Shown here piece by piece: positions 45,282 to 52,122 of a stretch of 52,122 bases of DNA. The translations under genes and the position numbers were made by a program. Below the pieces are notes generated by a model. That model saw nothing but the letters and a program-made list of their open reading frames with translations. It was not told the origin of the DNA and did not search any database. The stretch is from Flavobacteriales bacterium (GTDB lineage Bacteria > Bacteroidota > Bacteroidia > Flavobacteriales_E > Vicingaceae), in contig JACJZA010000019.1 of assembly GCA_020635825.1 (NCBI GenBank), positions 1 through 52,122 on the forward strand, read 5' to 3'. Within the stretch, counting starts at the first letter, position 1, and every line of letters starts with the position of its first letter.

Positions 45282-45599
45282 ATGAAAAATCTATTTTTAG
45301 TGCTTTTTACAATTATTTCTTTAGTTGCATTTTCAAACAATAATGAAAACAAAGAAATTAAAATGACTTCTTTTTCAGGAAAAGTAGTTGATGCTAATGA
45401 AACTTTAGCGGGTGTTAAAATTATCATTGACAACAAAGAAACAGATGTATATACCGATTTTGATGGGAATTTTATAGTGGACAATGTTCCTGTTGGTGTT
45501 CATAAAATTAGTTTTAGCTTAGTTGCTTATGAAAATAAAACGATAGAAATTGATTTGACAAAAGAGAATACATTAGATGTTGTTTTAGAGTCAAAATAA
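45282..45599 (+). CDS. Exported stand-alone carboxypeptidase-regulatory-like domain protein
   Basis: 105 residues: a signal peptide (MKNLFLVLFTIISLVAFS) and a single beta-sandwich domain (GKVVDANETLAGVKIIIDNK, TDFDGNFIVDNVPVGVHKISF). The same domain type forms the N-terminal extension of the TonB-dependent receptor encoded 1.4 kb away (shared TDFDGNF). The gene consists of that domain only and is not a truncated receptor, since its own stop and terminator follow at once. Role unknown; a periplasmic partner of outer-membrane transport is conceivable. Confidence 0.8.
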   Translation: MKNLFLVLFTIISLVAFSNNNENKEIKMTSFSGKVVDANETLAGVKIIIDNKETDVYTDFDGNFIVDNVPVGVHKISFSLVAYENKTIEIDLTKENTLDVVLESK

Positions 45600-45615
45600 T
45601 AAAGATATACACAAC

Positions 45616-45647
45616 AAAAACCCCACAATTTGTGGGGTTTTTTTATT
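45616..45647 (+). terminator. Intrinsic terminator after the lone regulatory-domain gene
   Basis: 12-bp stem with arms AAAAACCCCACA and TGTGGGGTTTTT, loop ATT, followed by a T-rich run. It begins 16 nt after the stop. Confidence 0.92.
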
Positions 45648-45702
45648 TTTATAAAACCTTAAATAGTTTTTTTCGTAATTAAACAAAAAATAAAAACGGT
45701 TT

Positions 45703-46170
45703 ATGAAATCAATTATAATTACAATAGTTTGTGCATTAACATTAACAGTTGGCTATAGTCAAAATATCTCAAAAGAAGGTGGTTTTTTCGTTGATGAAAA
45801 CGGAAAAAAACACAATGGAGAATTGGTTTCATATTATGAAGATGGAACAAAAGAAGCTATCTATGAGGTTAAGAATGGTAAGGAAAATGGAAAAGTTGAG
45901 TTTTTTTATCCTGCCACTAATAAATTAATGGAACAAGGTTTTTATAAAAACGGAGAAAAAGATGCAACTTGGATTAAATGGAGTGAAAACGGAAAAAAAC
46001 TAGCAGAAGCTAATTATAAAGACGGAGAAAAAGATGGAAAATGGATTATTTGGGATGAGAATGGAATAGTTCGGTATGAAATGGAATATACCGGAGGACA
46101 AAGAACGGGGAGTTGGATTAACAGAGACGAAGGAGGAACTGTCATAAAAACAAAGAATTATAACCAATAG
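45703..46170 (+). CDS. Exported MORN-repeat (YwqK-like) protein, short
   Basis: 155 residues with signal peptide (ends near GYSQ) and five to six MORN-variant repeats (NGELVSYYEDGTKEAIYEVK, KDATWIKWSENGKKLAEANY, KDGKWIIWDENGIVRYEMEY). Same family as the 504-residue protein at 38444. Here too the next gene is a signalling protein. Lies after a terminator, so it has its own promoter, which I could not identify. Confidence 0.82.
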   Translation: MKSIIITIVCALTLTVGYSQNISKEGGFFVDENGKKHNGELVSYYEDGTKEAIYEVKNGKENGKVEFFYPATNKLMEQGFYKNGEKDATWIKWSENGKKLAEANYKDGEKDGKWIIWDENGIVRYEMEYTGGQRTGSWINRDEGGTVIKTKNYNQ

Positions 46171-46187
46171 AAGCATTTAATACAAGC

Positions 46188-46205
46188 TTAACTTTCTGTT
46201 AACTA
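46188..46205 (+). promoter_or_regulatory. Pho-box-like direct repeat upstream of the atypical regulator
   Basis: TTAACTT (46188), spacer TCTG, TTAACTA (46199); period 11. A weak -7 candidate (TAATTTCA) lies 19 nt further on, at 46225. Confidence 0.5.
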
Positions 46206-46220
46206 CCACAAAAGGCACGA

Positions 46221-46250
46221 CAATTAATTTCACAAAAATTAATTGTGAAA
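46221..46250 (+). promoter_or_regulatory. Interleaved inverted repeats just before the atypical regulator
   Basis: CAATTAAT (46221-46228) pairs with ATTAATTG (46238-46245), and TTTCAC (46228-46233) pairs with GTGAAA (46245-46250). They abut the TTG start at 46252. They may be an autoregulatory operator or a leader structure over the start codon. Confidence 0.4.
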
Positions 46251-46251
46251 G

Positions 46252-46926
46252 TTGGCAAAAATAGCTGTAATTATAGGTAACCAAAATCAACAACAATCTT
46301 TTTTAAAATTATTTGATAAAGAGGGGTTTGAGGTTGTTGAGTTTTCAGAAATATCTCCCACCAAAATTGATTGGTTGGTTAACATGTCTCCTGATATCAT
46401 TTTATTAGATTTAGAACTTCCAGGAACAGATGGGATTGAAGTTTGCCACCAGCTTAAAAATGAGAAAAAAGTAAAATCTTTTGTCGTTCTACTATCCAAC
46501 CAACCAGAAGAGTATATACAACTAGAAGCTTTTAAGGTTGGGGCAGATGATTATTTATCGAAAAACATTAATCAAAGAGTGCTCGTTAAAAAAGTAAAGG
46601 CATTATTAAAACGTTCTTTTTCTACACAAAAAGTAACTCCAGTTAAATCTTTACAATACAAAAACATTGTTGTTGACAAAGAGAGCTATGTAATATATAA
46701 GGATCAAAAAATGATTTCATTACCCAAAAAGGATTTTGAAATATTGGTGATGTTTTTATCAAATCCAAATAAAATCTATACAAGAGAAGATATTTATAAA
46801 AGAATTTGGGATAGCCCAGAAGGTTTTAACACCAGAATAATTGATGTTCACATCAGAAAGATAAGAGCCAAACTAGGCGATTATTTAATCGAAACCGTTA
46901 AAGGGATAGGCTACAAATTAGCATAA
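46252..46926 (+). CDS. OmpR/PhoB-family regulator with degenerate receiver
   Basis: 224 residues. Receiver domain with D53 (LLDLELPGTDG), S82 and K104 kept, but the Mg-binding acidic pair is G9-N10 in KIAVIIGNQNQQ, where PhoB has Glu-Asp. The C-terminal winged helix is intact (FEILVMFLSNP, IDVHIRKIRAKLGDYLIETVKGIGYK). TTG at 46252 is the only usable early start because an in-frame TGA lies two codons upstream. No kinase gene adjoins it. Probably binds DNA without normal phosphorylation, or by a different signal. Confidence 0.88.
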   Translation: MAKIAVIIGNQNQQQSFLKLFDKEGFEVVEFSEISPTKIDWLVNMSPDIILLDLELPGTDGIEVCHQLKNEKKVKSFVVLLSNQPEEYIQLEAFKVGADDYLSKNINQRVLVKKVKALLKRSFSTQKVTPVKSLQYKNIVVDKESYVIYKDQKMISLPKKDFEILVMFLSNPNKIYTREDIYKRIWDSPEGFNTRIIDVHIRKIRAKLGDYLIETVKGIGYKLA

Positions 46927-46944
46927 GAAGTAAAAGACATTAAT

Positions 46945-46977
46945 AAAAAAGCCCCGAACAATTTCGGGGCTTTTTTT
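46945..46977. terminator. Bidirectional intrinsic terminator
   Basis: Stem GCCCCGAA (46951-46958) and TTCGGGGC (46963-46970), 4-nt loop, with A6 on the left and T7 on the right. Sits between the convergent regulator and TonB-receptor genes and can serve both. Confidence 0.93.
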
Positions 46978-46995
46978 GTTTGTTTAACTAATGAA

Positions 46996-49839
46996 TTATT
47001 TAAAGGTATAGGAGTAGCCCACACCAAAGAAACGTCCTTGTGACCAAGAAGAATAAATTTCATCATCAGAGCCAAAAGTTGAATAGATGCGCTGTCTTTT
47101 TTGGTTTAAAAGGTTTCTAACAGTAAAGTTTACCTTGTGTCTTTTCATTTCACCCCCAAAACCTTTTGAGATTCTGAAGTTTACATCATGAAAAGGGTTT
47201 TCATAAATATCCGGAACCCTTCCTATACCCACAATAAATAAATTTTTCCCTTGAAGGTTGTAGCTTAAAGTTGCATCTATTGCTTTGTCTTTGTTAGAAT
47301 AACCCACAAAAGAGTTTATTAAATATGGCGCCTGACCTTGAAATTGTCGAGTTTCTTTTATGGTTTCTCCTTGTCGCGCCTCTAGAAGTCTTGCCTCGTA
47401 TTCAGTAGCGCTCATTTTCACCTCTGATTTTACAACAGTAACGTTACTACCAACAGAAATCCATTTCAATTTATCAGTAATAAATCCTAAATTTTTCTTC
47501 AACTCAAATTCAACCCCTAAAACGGTTGCATTTTCTGCATTTCTTGGTACAACATCGTCAGTACTTGTTGCATTATAAAACACCTGTTCTATTGGGTTGG
47601 TAAACATTTTGTAAAAACCACTAATTGAAATCAAATCAACAGAACCCATGTATTTTTCAAAACGTAAATCATAGTTATTGATATAGGTTTGTAAAAGATT
47701 AAGATCTCCTTGAAATGTAATTTGCGTAACAGGGTCGTAAATTTGTGCTCCTGACTTTTCTTTAAAAGAAGGGCGAGCTAATGTTCTACTAAAGTTCGCT
47801 CTAATATTAAAATCTTTTGGTAAAGAATAAACCACACTTATTGCAGGCAATAAATCGGTGTTGTCTAAAACGACCCTGTCCTTAAAAATATCGTCTTTGG
47901 TTAAAATTGTTTGTCTTTCACCAGTATATCTCATTTCTCCTTTTTCAACCCTTGCCCCATAAATTACTTTTAAAGAGCTGTCTATCGGTAACTCATTCAT
48001 TATATATCCTGCAATAATTGTTTGGCTAGCGGTATATATATTAGAAGAGTCTAGCTTACCTATTACATACATTCCCTCTAAGGTGTTAGGAGAGTTGTTG
48101 GCGCTAAATAAATAATCGTTTGTGAATAACTGATCCGGATCTCCAGAATAATCAGGCTGACCAATGTTTCTAAAGTTATACTCTACAGCGTCAAATGAAC
48201 GCTCTTTGTAAGTGTAATTTACACCTGTTTTAATGTTGCTTTTTTGACCAGACCATTGGTTAAAATCCCATTTTAAATCAGCTTTTCCATTTAAATTAAC
48301 CTCACGAAGGTTTCTGTAAGCTCTATTCACTAAAGCACCTTCTCCATATGCCAATGTATATTCTCCTTTATCAGAAATTACAAAAATGGTCTGTCTTAAG
48401 TCAGGCTCTTTGTTTAGCGCCAAAGAAGGCGATATAGCAGTCTTTAATTCTAGGTTTTTGTTAAACTGGTGTTTGGTGTTAAACATCACATTGCTTATGC
48501 TTCTTTGATTATAATATAGAATAGTTTTGTCTAGTGTAACTAGGTTTTGAGAAAAGTCAGTATTTTTTTGAGTCCAATGAGTTGCTTGTTTTATTCCGTT
48601 TTGAGTGTGGAAAAAAGTCAATGAAAACTTACTGATGCCTCGTTTAAAAGAAGTGCTTAACAATCCATTCCACATTACCTCTTGTGTTCCTCTTGTTGCA
48701 GTATGTTCTTCAACTAATTCAAGCTTGTATTTTGAGGTGGTATCACTGTATTGAAAAGTATTAAATTCAATGTCGTCATAAAAAGTATATTGCATTCTAT
48801 AACCCAAAGACACCACATAACCAAAGGTGTTTTTTTCTCCTTCAATTAGGTCTCCATAACTAAGACTGTAATTTTGGTTTAATAGGCTTGACCCTTCTAT
48901 TGTCCCCATGTCTCTATCAAATCGTTTGGTTGCTTTTTCCAATATGATATTGTTTTCAACAGAAACAAGAGGTCTAGGCATAGTGCTTTTTGGGTTAATA
49001 GGATTAGAACGAAAATCTGCCCCGGCAGCAAACAAATCAGGAGAATAGCCTTTAAAGGTTAAGAAATCGCTTTTAAAGTGCATGTTTGGATTATAGCTAA
49101 AAGATGCTGAGAAGTTATAAAACTTGCTTTCAGGAAAATCTTTTGTTATAATGTCAACCATACCACCGGTAAAATCACCAGGAAGGTCGGGAGAAAAGGT
49201 TTTGTAAACCACAATGTTATCTACCACGTTTGTTGGAAAAATATCAACCTGAACAGAGTTTCTATCGGGATCTAATCCCGGAATTACAATTCCATTTAAA
49301 ATCGTTTTGGTATATCTATCGCCCAGCCCTCTTACATATACATCTTTTCCTCCTTGAATAGAAACACCCGTTACTCGTTTTAGCGCAGATGCGGCAGTAT
49401 TATCTCCATTTTTAGCGAATGTTTGTGCTGAAATACCATCAATTAGGTTTACAGATTTCTTTTTGATGGTGGATATTGCTGCTTCATTGTTTCTTACCTG
49501 TTTAGCTGTCAATTCAAAAGTTTCACCTGTAATAGCCTGATCTTTCATTCTCATATTTACAACCGTAACCCCTCCCTCTTTTATTACCACATCACTTACT
49601 TTTTGAGTGGCAAAAGAAACATAAGAACTAACTAAAGTATAAGTTCCCGGAGCGGCAGTGATTGAAAAATTTCCATCAAAATCAGTAATTCCCCCGGTTG
49701 TTGTTCCCTCAATAATAACACTACAACCAATCAATGGAAGTCCTGTTGCGTCTTCAATTACAGTTCCTCTTATTTTTCCTGTTTGCGCTAAAGAGTTTAT
49801 AGATATTAATAATAAGCTTAAATAGATAAGTTTTTTCAT
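46996..49839 (-). CDS. TonB-dependent outer-membrane receptor
   Basis: 947 residues from the ATG at 49839 (upstream TTG start would cross the leader hairpin). Signal peptide, then a carboxypeptidase-regulatory N-terminal extension (~20-105, TDFDGNFSI). Next a plug domain (~125-240, VYVRGLGDRYTKTILNG and GDFTGGMVDIITK), then a 22-strand-type barrel ending in GVGYSYTFK with terminal aromatic. Substrate unknown. The Pho-like box upstream and neighbours suggest a phosphorus-containing ligand. Its nearest upstream gene encodes a beta-helix lipoprotein likely to be a partner. Confidence 0.93.
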   Translation of the reverse strand: MKKLIYLSLLLISINSLAQTGKIRGTVIEDATGLPLIGCSVIIEGTTTGGITDFDGNFSITAAPGTYTLVSSYVSFATQKVSDVVIKEGGVTVVNMRMKDQAITGETFELTAKQVRNNEAAISTIKKKSVNLIDGISAQTFAKNGDNTAASALKRVTGVSIQGGKDVYVRGLGDRYTKTILNGIVIPGLDPDRNSVQVDIFPTNVVDNIVVYKTFSPDLPGDFTGGMVDIITKDFPESKFYNFSASFSYNPNMHFKSDFLTFKGYSPDLFAAGADFRSNPINPKSTMPRPLVSVENNIILEKATKRFDRDMGTIEGSSLLNQNYSLSYGDLIEGEKNTFGYVVSLGYRMQYTFYDDIEFNTFQYSDTTSKYKLELVEEHTATRGTQEVMWNGLLSTSFKRGISKFSLTFFHTQNGIKQATHWTQKNTDFSQNLVTLDKTILYYNQRSISNVMFNTKHQFNKNLELKTAISPSLALNKEPDLRQTIFVISDKGEYTLAYGEGALVNRAYRNLREVNLNGKADLKWDFNQWSGQKSNIKTGVNYTYKERSFDAVEYNFRNIGQPDYSGDPDQLFTNDYLFSANNSPNTLEGMYVIGKLDSSNIYTASQTIIAGYIMNELPIDSSLKVIYGARVEKGEMRYTGERQTILTKDDIFKDRVVLDNTDLLPAISVVYSLPKDFNIRANFSRTLARPSFKEKSGAQIYDPVTQITFQGDLNLLQTYINNYDLRFEKYMGSVDLISISGFYKMFTNPIEQVFYNATSTDDVVPRNAENATVLGVEFELKKNLGFITDKLKWISVGSNVTVVKSEVKMSATEYEARLLEARQGETIKETRQFQGQAPYLINSFVGYSNKDKAIDATLSYNLQGKNLFIVGIGRVPDIYENPFHDVNFRISKGFGGEMKRHKVNFTVRNLLNQKRQRIYSTFGSDDEIYSSWSQGRFFGVGYSYTFK

Positions 49840-49852
49840 GTCTTTAAATAAA

Positions 49853-49882
49853 AAAATTGCCGCTATATTTTGCGGCAATTTT
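49853..49882 (-). terminator. Hairpin with T-run in the TonB-receptor leader
   Basis: 11-bp perfect stem (core GCCGC/GCGGC, loop of 8) followed on the minus strand by seven T. It has the form of an intrinsic terminator for the lipoprotein transcript, but lies only 13 nt before the receptor ATG and downstream of the Pho-like box, so it may act as an attenuator or 5' stem-loop. Confidence 0.75.
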
Positions 49883-49913
49883 AAGAATCATAAATATGGT
49901 GAATATAAACCTT

Positions 49914-49931
49914 GTGTTAACTAATTGTTAA
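49914..49931 (-). promoter_or_regulatory. Pho-box-like direct repeat upstream of the TonB receptor
   Basis: On the minus strand TTAACAA, spacer TTAG, TTAACAC; period 11. A one-mismatch -7 (TATTTATG at 49889-49896) lies 17 nt beyond. Confidence 0.58.
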
Positions 49932-49938
49932 CTTCAGT

Positions 49939-51207
49939 TTAGAAGTTTTTATACTGTCCAGAGTTGGTTGCAAAAGTCCAACCTGTAAACTGAGTCATGT
50001 CCACTTTGTTGTTAATACCAGTTGAGTTTCCGTTTACAAAAGTGGTTTCATCAAAAGTTTGATCTGAACTAAAAATACCAGTTAAAGCCCCAACATTAAA
50101 TACGTTGTTTGAAATTGTTAATGAAGAAGAACCAGTTCCTGCATAATTGTTATAAGCATCAGCTCCATTTGCTTTTACTTTAGCACCTGATTTAAAGTTG
50201 GTAAAGAATACATTTTGCATTGTTCCTTGAGCTTTTGATTTAAAAACTGCAAAGTTACCGTTTGAAATAGTTGAAGTTGCTCCTGACCCAACAACATAAG
50301 CTGTGTTTACTGTAAATAATCCAGTGTTGTTAGAAGCCCCTTCAGGACCATCAATTTCAAAAGCATCACCATCTTGAGTAGGGCTCACAATTGCTATAAT
50401 GTTAGAAAGAGTTCCGCTATATGCCTGATCAATATCATAACAATCATCATCAATTTTTACAACAATTAAATCAGAAGCACTAACTGAACCGCCAAAAAAC
50501 TCAATACCATCATCTAATCCAGCATAAATTTCTACGTGGTCAATTGTTGTACCGCTACCTACACCACCAAGAGTTAATCCATTAATTTCGTTACCACCAG
50601 TTAATACAATTCCACCGTGTCTGATAGAACAGTATTGGAATTCTCCAGAGTTATCAGTTGCGTCAGCACCACCATAAGTACAACCAGCAGTTCCCGCAGG
50701 AATACCTTCGATTTCAGCAGTAGTTCCTGAAGATGGAGAAATAGGAGCGTCACCTAAAATAATTACACCACCCCAGTTACCTTTATTGTTTACAGTTAAG
50801 TTTGGACTAGCAATTTGTCCGGGTACGATTTGGTCGTCTTCTGTTGTAAAGATAATTGGCTCAGCAGCAGTTCCTGTAGCGTGGATTTTTGCACCAACAC
50901 CAACAATTAATACTGAAGCATCAGCACCATCACCAGCTTTTCCTTTAATTACAGTACCAGCTTCAATTGTTAATTCTGCAGGAGCTTCAACAATTACTCT
51001 ACCATCTATATAAACTATTTTATCTTTAGTCCATGTTGTGTTCGAAGTAATGTTTCCTGATTGAGTAATAGAAGGGTAAGATGTGTCAACAGGTGTAGGT
51101 GTTACAACTACCTCTTCATCGTTGTTGTCATCTTTTTTACACGAAGTAAAAAATAAGCTTGTGCTAAAAATTAAAGCCGTCGCTACTAATAAGTTTGTTT
51201 TTTTCAT
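49939..51207 (-). CDS. Surface lipoprotein with right-handed beta-helix-like repeats
   Basis: 422 residues. Lipoprotein signal (STSLFFTSC, Cys23) followed by charged KKDDNNDEE, a pattern linked to surface export of lipoproteins in Bacteroidota, then a Pro/Thr linker. The rest is Gly/Asn-rich with periodic short hydrophobic strands (VIIEAP, LTIEAGTVIKG, NWGGVIILGD, IDHVEIYAGLDDGIEFFGG), as in parallel beta-helix proteins. The Asp cluster VKIDDDCYDID may bind metal. No enzyme motif recognised. Immediately upstream of the TonB receptor and behind a Pho-like box; I infer a ligand-capture partner. Confidence 0.82.
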   Translation of the reverse strand: MKKTNLLVATALIFSTSLFFTSCKKDDNNDEEVVVTPTPVDTSYPSITQSGNITSNTTWTKDKIVYIDGRVIVEAPAELTIEAGTVIKGKAGDGADASVLIVGVGAKIHATGTAAEPIIFTTEDDQIVPGQIASPNLTVNNKGNWGGVIILGDAPISPSSGTTAEIEGIPAGTAGCTYGGADATDNSGEFQYCSIRHGGIVLTGGNEINGLTLGGVGSGTTIDHVEIYAGLDDGIEFFGGSVSASDLIVVKIDDDCYDIDQAYSGTLSNIIAIVSPTQDGDAFEIDGPEGASNNTGLFTVNTAYVVGSGATSTISNGNFAVFKSKAQGTMQNVFFTNFKSGAKVKANGADAYNNYAGTGSSSLTISNNVFNVGALTGIFSSDQTFDETTFVNGNSTGINNKVDMTQFTGWTFATNSGQYKNF

Positions 51208-51309
51208 TTTTTAAGTTTTTATAAGTTTTATTCTCTTAAGTTTTCGATGCAAAGCAATGAAGGAAATATTATCTTGTAATGACCTCATCTTTATTCTTAT
51301 TTTATCTTC

Positions 51310-51327
51310 GTGTTAAGAAATTATTAA
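51310..51327 (-). promoter_or_regulatory. Pho-box-like direct repeat upstream of the surface lipoprotein
   Basis: On the minus strand TTAATAA, spacer TTTC, TTAACAC; period 11. The best -7 candidate (TTGCTTTG, one mismatch, 51250-51257) lies 52 nt further on. Confidence 0.55.
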
Positions 51328-51392
51328 TCACCAAATATTGATAAAAGAAGAAATCATCTTTAAGCTACTGTGGTTAAGTGTTCTTAAGGAAT

Positions 51393-51410
51393 TTAATGTT
51401 AATTTAACAC
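51393..51410 (+). promoter_or_regulatory. Pho-box-like direct repeat upstream of the PhoB-type gene
   Basis: TTAATGT, spacer TAAT, TTAACAC; period 11. TAAATTCG (one mismatch to TAnnTTTG) at 51431-51438 lies 20 nt beyond. Placement suggests autoregulation. Confidence 0.6.
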
Positions 51411-51456
51411 CTTGTTATAATTATCAATAGTAAATTCGTAGAGCAAAATAAAACTT

Positions 51457-52122
51457 ATGGAAAAGATATTATTAGTTGATGACGAACAGGATATATTGGA
51501 GTTTGTGGGCTACAATTTATCTAAAGAGGGATATGATGTTACTACTGCAAACAATGGAAGAGATGCTATTGCTTTAGCTCAAAAAGAAACACCAGATTTA
51601 ATTATATTGGATGTAATGATGCCAGAAATGGACGGTATCGAAACCTGTTTAGAATTAAGAAACATTGATAAATTAAAAGATGTATTAATTATATTTTTAA
51701 GCGCAAGAGGAGAAGATTATTCTCAAGTGGCAGGTTTTGATGCCGGAGCTGATGATTATATTTCAAAACCTATTAAACCAAGATTGCTAGTAAGTAGGGT
51801 TAAAGCGATACTAAGAAGAAAAGGGGGACAACAAGAAGAAGCATCAGAAGAACAAGGAGGAATTAGAATAGACCGAGAAAAATATTTAGTTTTTAAAGAC
51901 GGAAAAGAACATTCTTTTCCTAAAAAAGAGTTTGAATTGTTAGCCTTATTAATTTCTAAACCAGGTAAGGTATTTACAAGAGAAATTATTCTTGAAACTG
52001 TTTGGGGCGGGGAAGTTGTGGTCGGTGACAGAACAATCGATGTTCATGTTAGAAAATTAAGAGAAAAACTAGGTGACCAATATATTAAAACCATTAAAGG
52101 TGTTGGATATAAATTCGAAGCC
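51457..52122 (+). CDS. phoB: PhoB-type response regulator, 3' truncated
   Basis: Open to the window end (222 codons, no stop seen; probably only a few residues missing). The receiver is canonical: D8-D9 acidic pair (LLVDDEQD), phospho-acceptor D52 (LDVMMPEMDG), S82 and K104 (YISKPIKP). OmpR/PhoB winged helix: KKEFELLALLISKP, RTIDVHVRKLREKLGD and IKTIKGVGYKFE. Name given from family plus position in a phosphate-gene island behind its own Pho-like box. A PhoR-type histidine kinase is predicted just beyond the window. Confidence 0.85.
   Translation, partial: MEKILLVDDEQDILEFVGYNLSKEGYDVTTANNGRDAIALAQKETPDLIILDVMMPEMDGIETCLELRNIDKLKDVLIIFLSARGEDYSQVAGFDAGADDYISKPIKPRLLVSRVKAILRRKGGQQEEASEEQGGIRIDREKYLVFKDGKEHSFPKKEFELLALLISKPGKVFTREIILETVWGGEVVVGDRTIDVHVRKLREKLGDQYIKTIKGVGYKFEA

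Noticed and set aside
1..52122. Prophage, integrative element or defence island
   Set aside because: No integrase, transposase, phage structural, restriction or CRISPR-associated gene was seen, and no tRNA or att-like direct repeats were recognised.

Overview
The window is AT-rich chromosomal DNA from a member of the Bacteroidota, most likely a flavobacterium-like marine or aquatic species. The main evidence is two proteins with type IX secretion (T9SS) sorting domains, many carboxypeptidase-regulatory/TonB-type outer-membrane proteins, and several exact matches to the Bacteroidota -7 promoter element TAnnTTTG. Tightly packed operons without obvious Shine-Dalgarno sites fit as well. No rRNA, tRNA, CRISPR, integrase or insertion sequence was seen. 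The first gene (T9SS surface protein) and the last gene (PhoB-type regulator) are cut by the window edges.

Layout. 1-4059: a truncated T9SS surface protein and a lipoprotein. 4061-9012 (minus): methionine-type aminotransferase, a duplicated PD40/TPR envelope protein and an omega-amidase. 9087-10126 (minus): ribonuclease HI and a MarC-family membrane protein. 10284-15646 (plus): a secreted M12B-like metalloprotease, a strong terminator, tyrS and a small exported protein. 15636-18512 (minus): acyl-CoA carboxylase carboxyltransferase, UspA, a YciI-like lipoprotein and a membrane protein. 18609-21215: a DUF389 membrane protein facing a methyltransferase. 21277-27397 (plus): a His-rich protein, a heavy-metal RND pump fused to its own TolC-like channel, and the periplasmic adaptor. 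27436-29097 (plus): GNAT, LysE-type exporter, glutathione peroxidase. 29099-33349 (minus): a small membrane protein, two kynurenine-pathway enzymes, agmatinase, and a SpeD-SpeE fusion behind a palindrome centred on its -7 element. 33427-39958 (minus): an exported MORN-repeat protein, a giant multi-PAS histidine kinase and a LytTR response regulator.

40428-52122 looks like a phosphate-starvation island: RpiB, an OprP/OprO-type phosphate-selective porin, a Na/Pi cotransporter with PhoU domain, a ChrA-type transporter, a stand-alone carboxypeptidase-regulatory domain, a MORN protein, an OmpR-family regulator with a degenerate phospho-acceptor pocket, a TonB-dependent receptor, a surface lipoprotein, and a canonical PhoB-type regulator. 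Seven intergenic gaps here each carry a direct repeat of the form TTAAYAT-N4-TTAAYAN (11-bp period), the architecture of a Pho box but with a different half-site. I infer that this is the PhoB operator of this lineage. If so, the TonB receptor/lipoprotein pair, the lone regulatory domain and the atypical regulator are candidate uncharacterised members of a phosphate-scavenging system.
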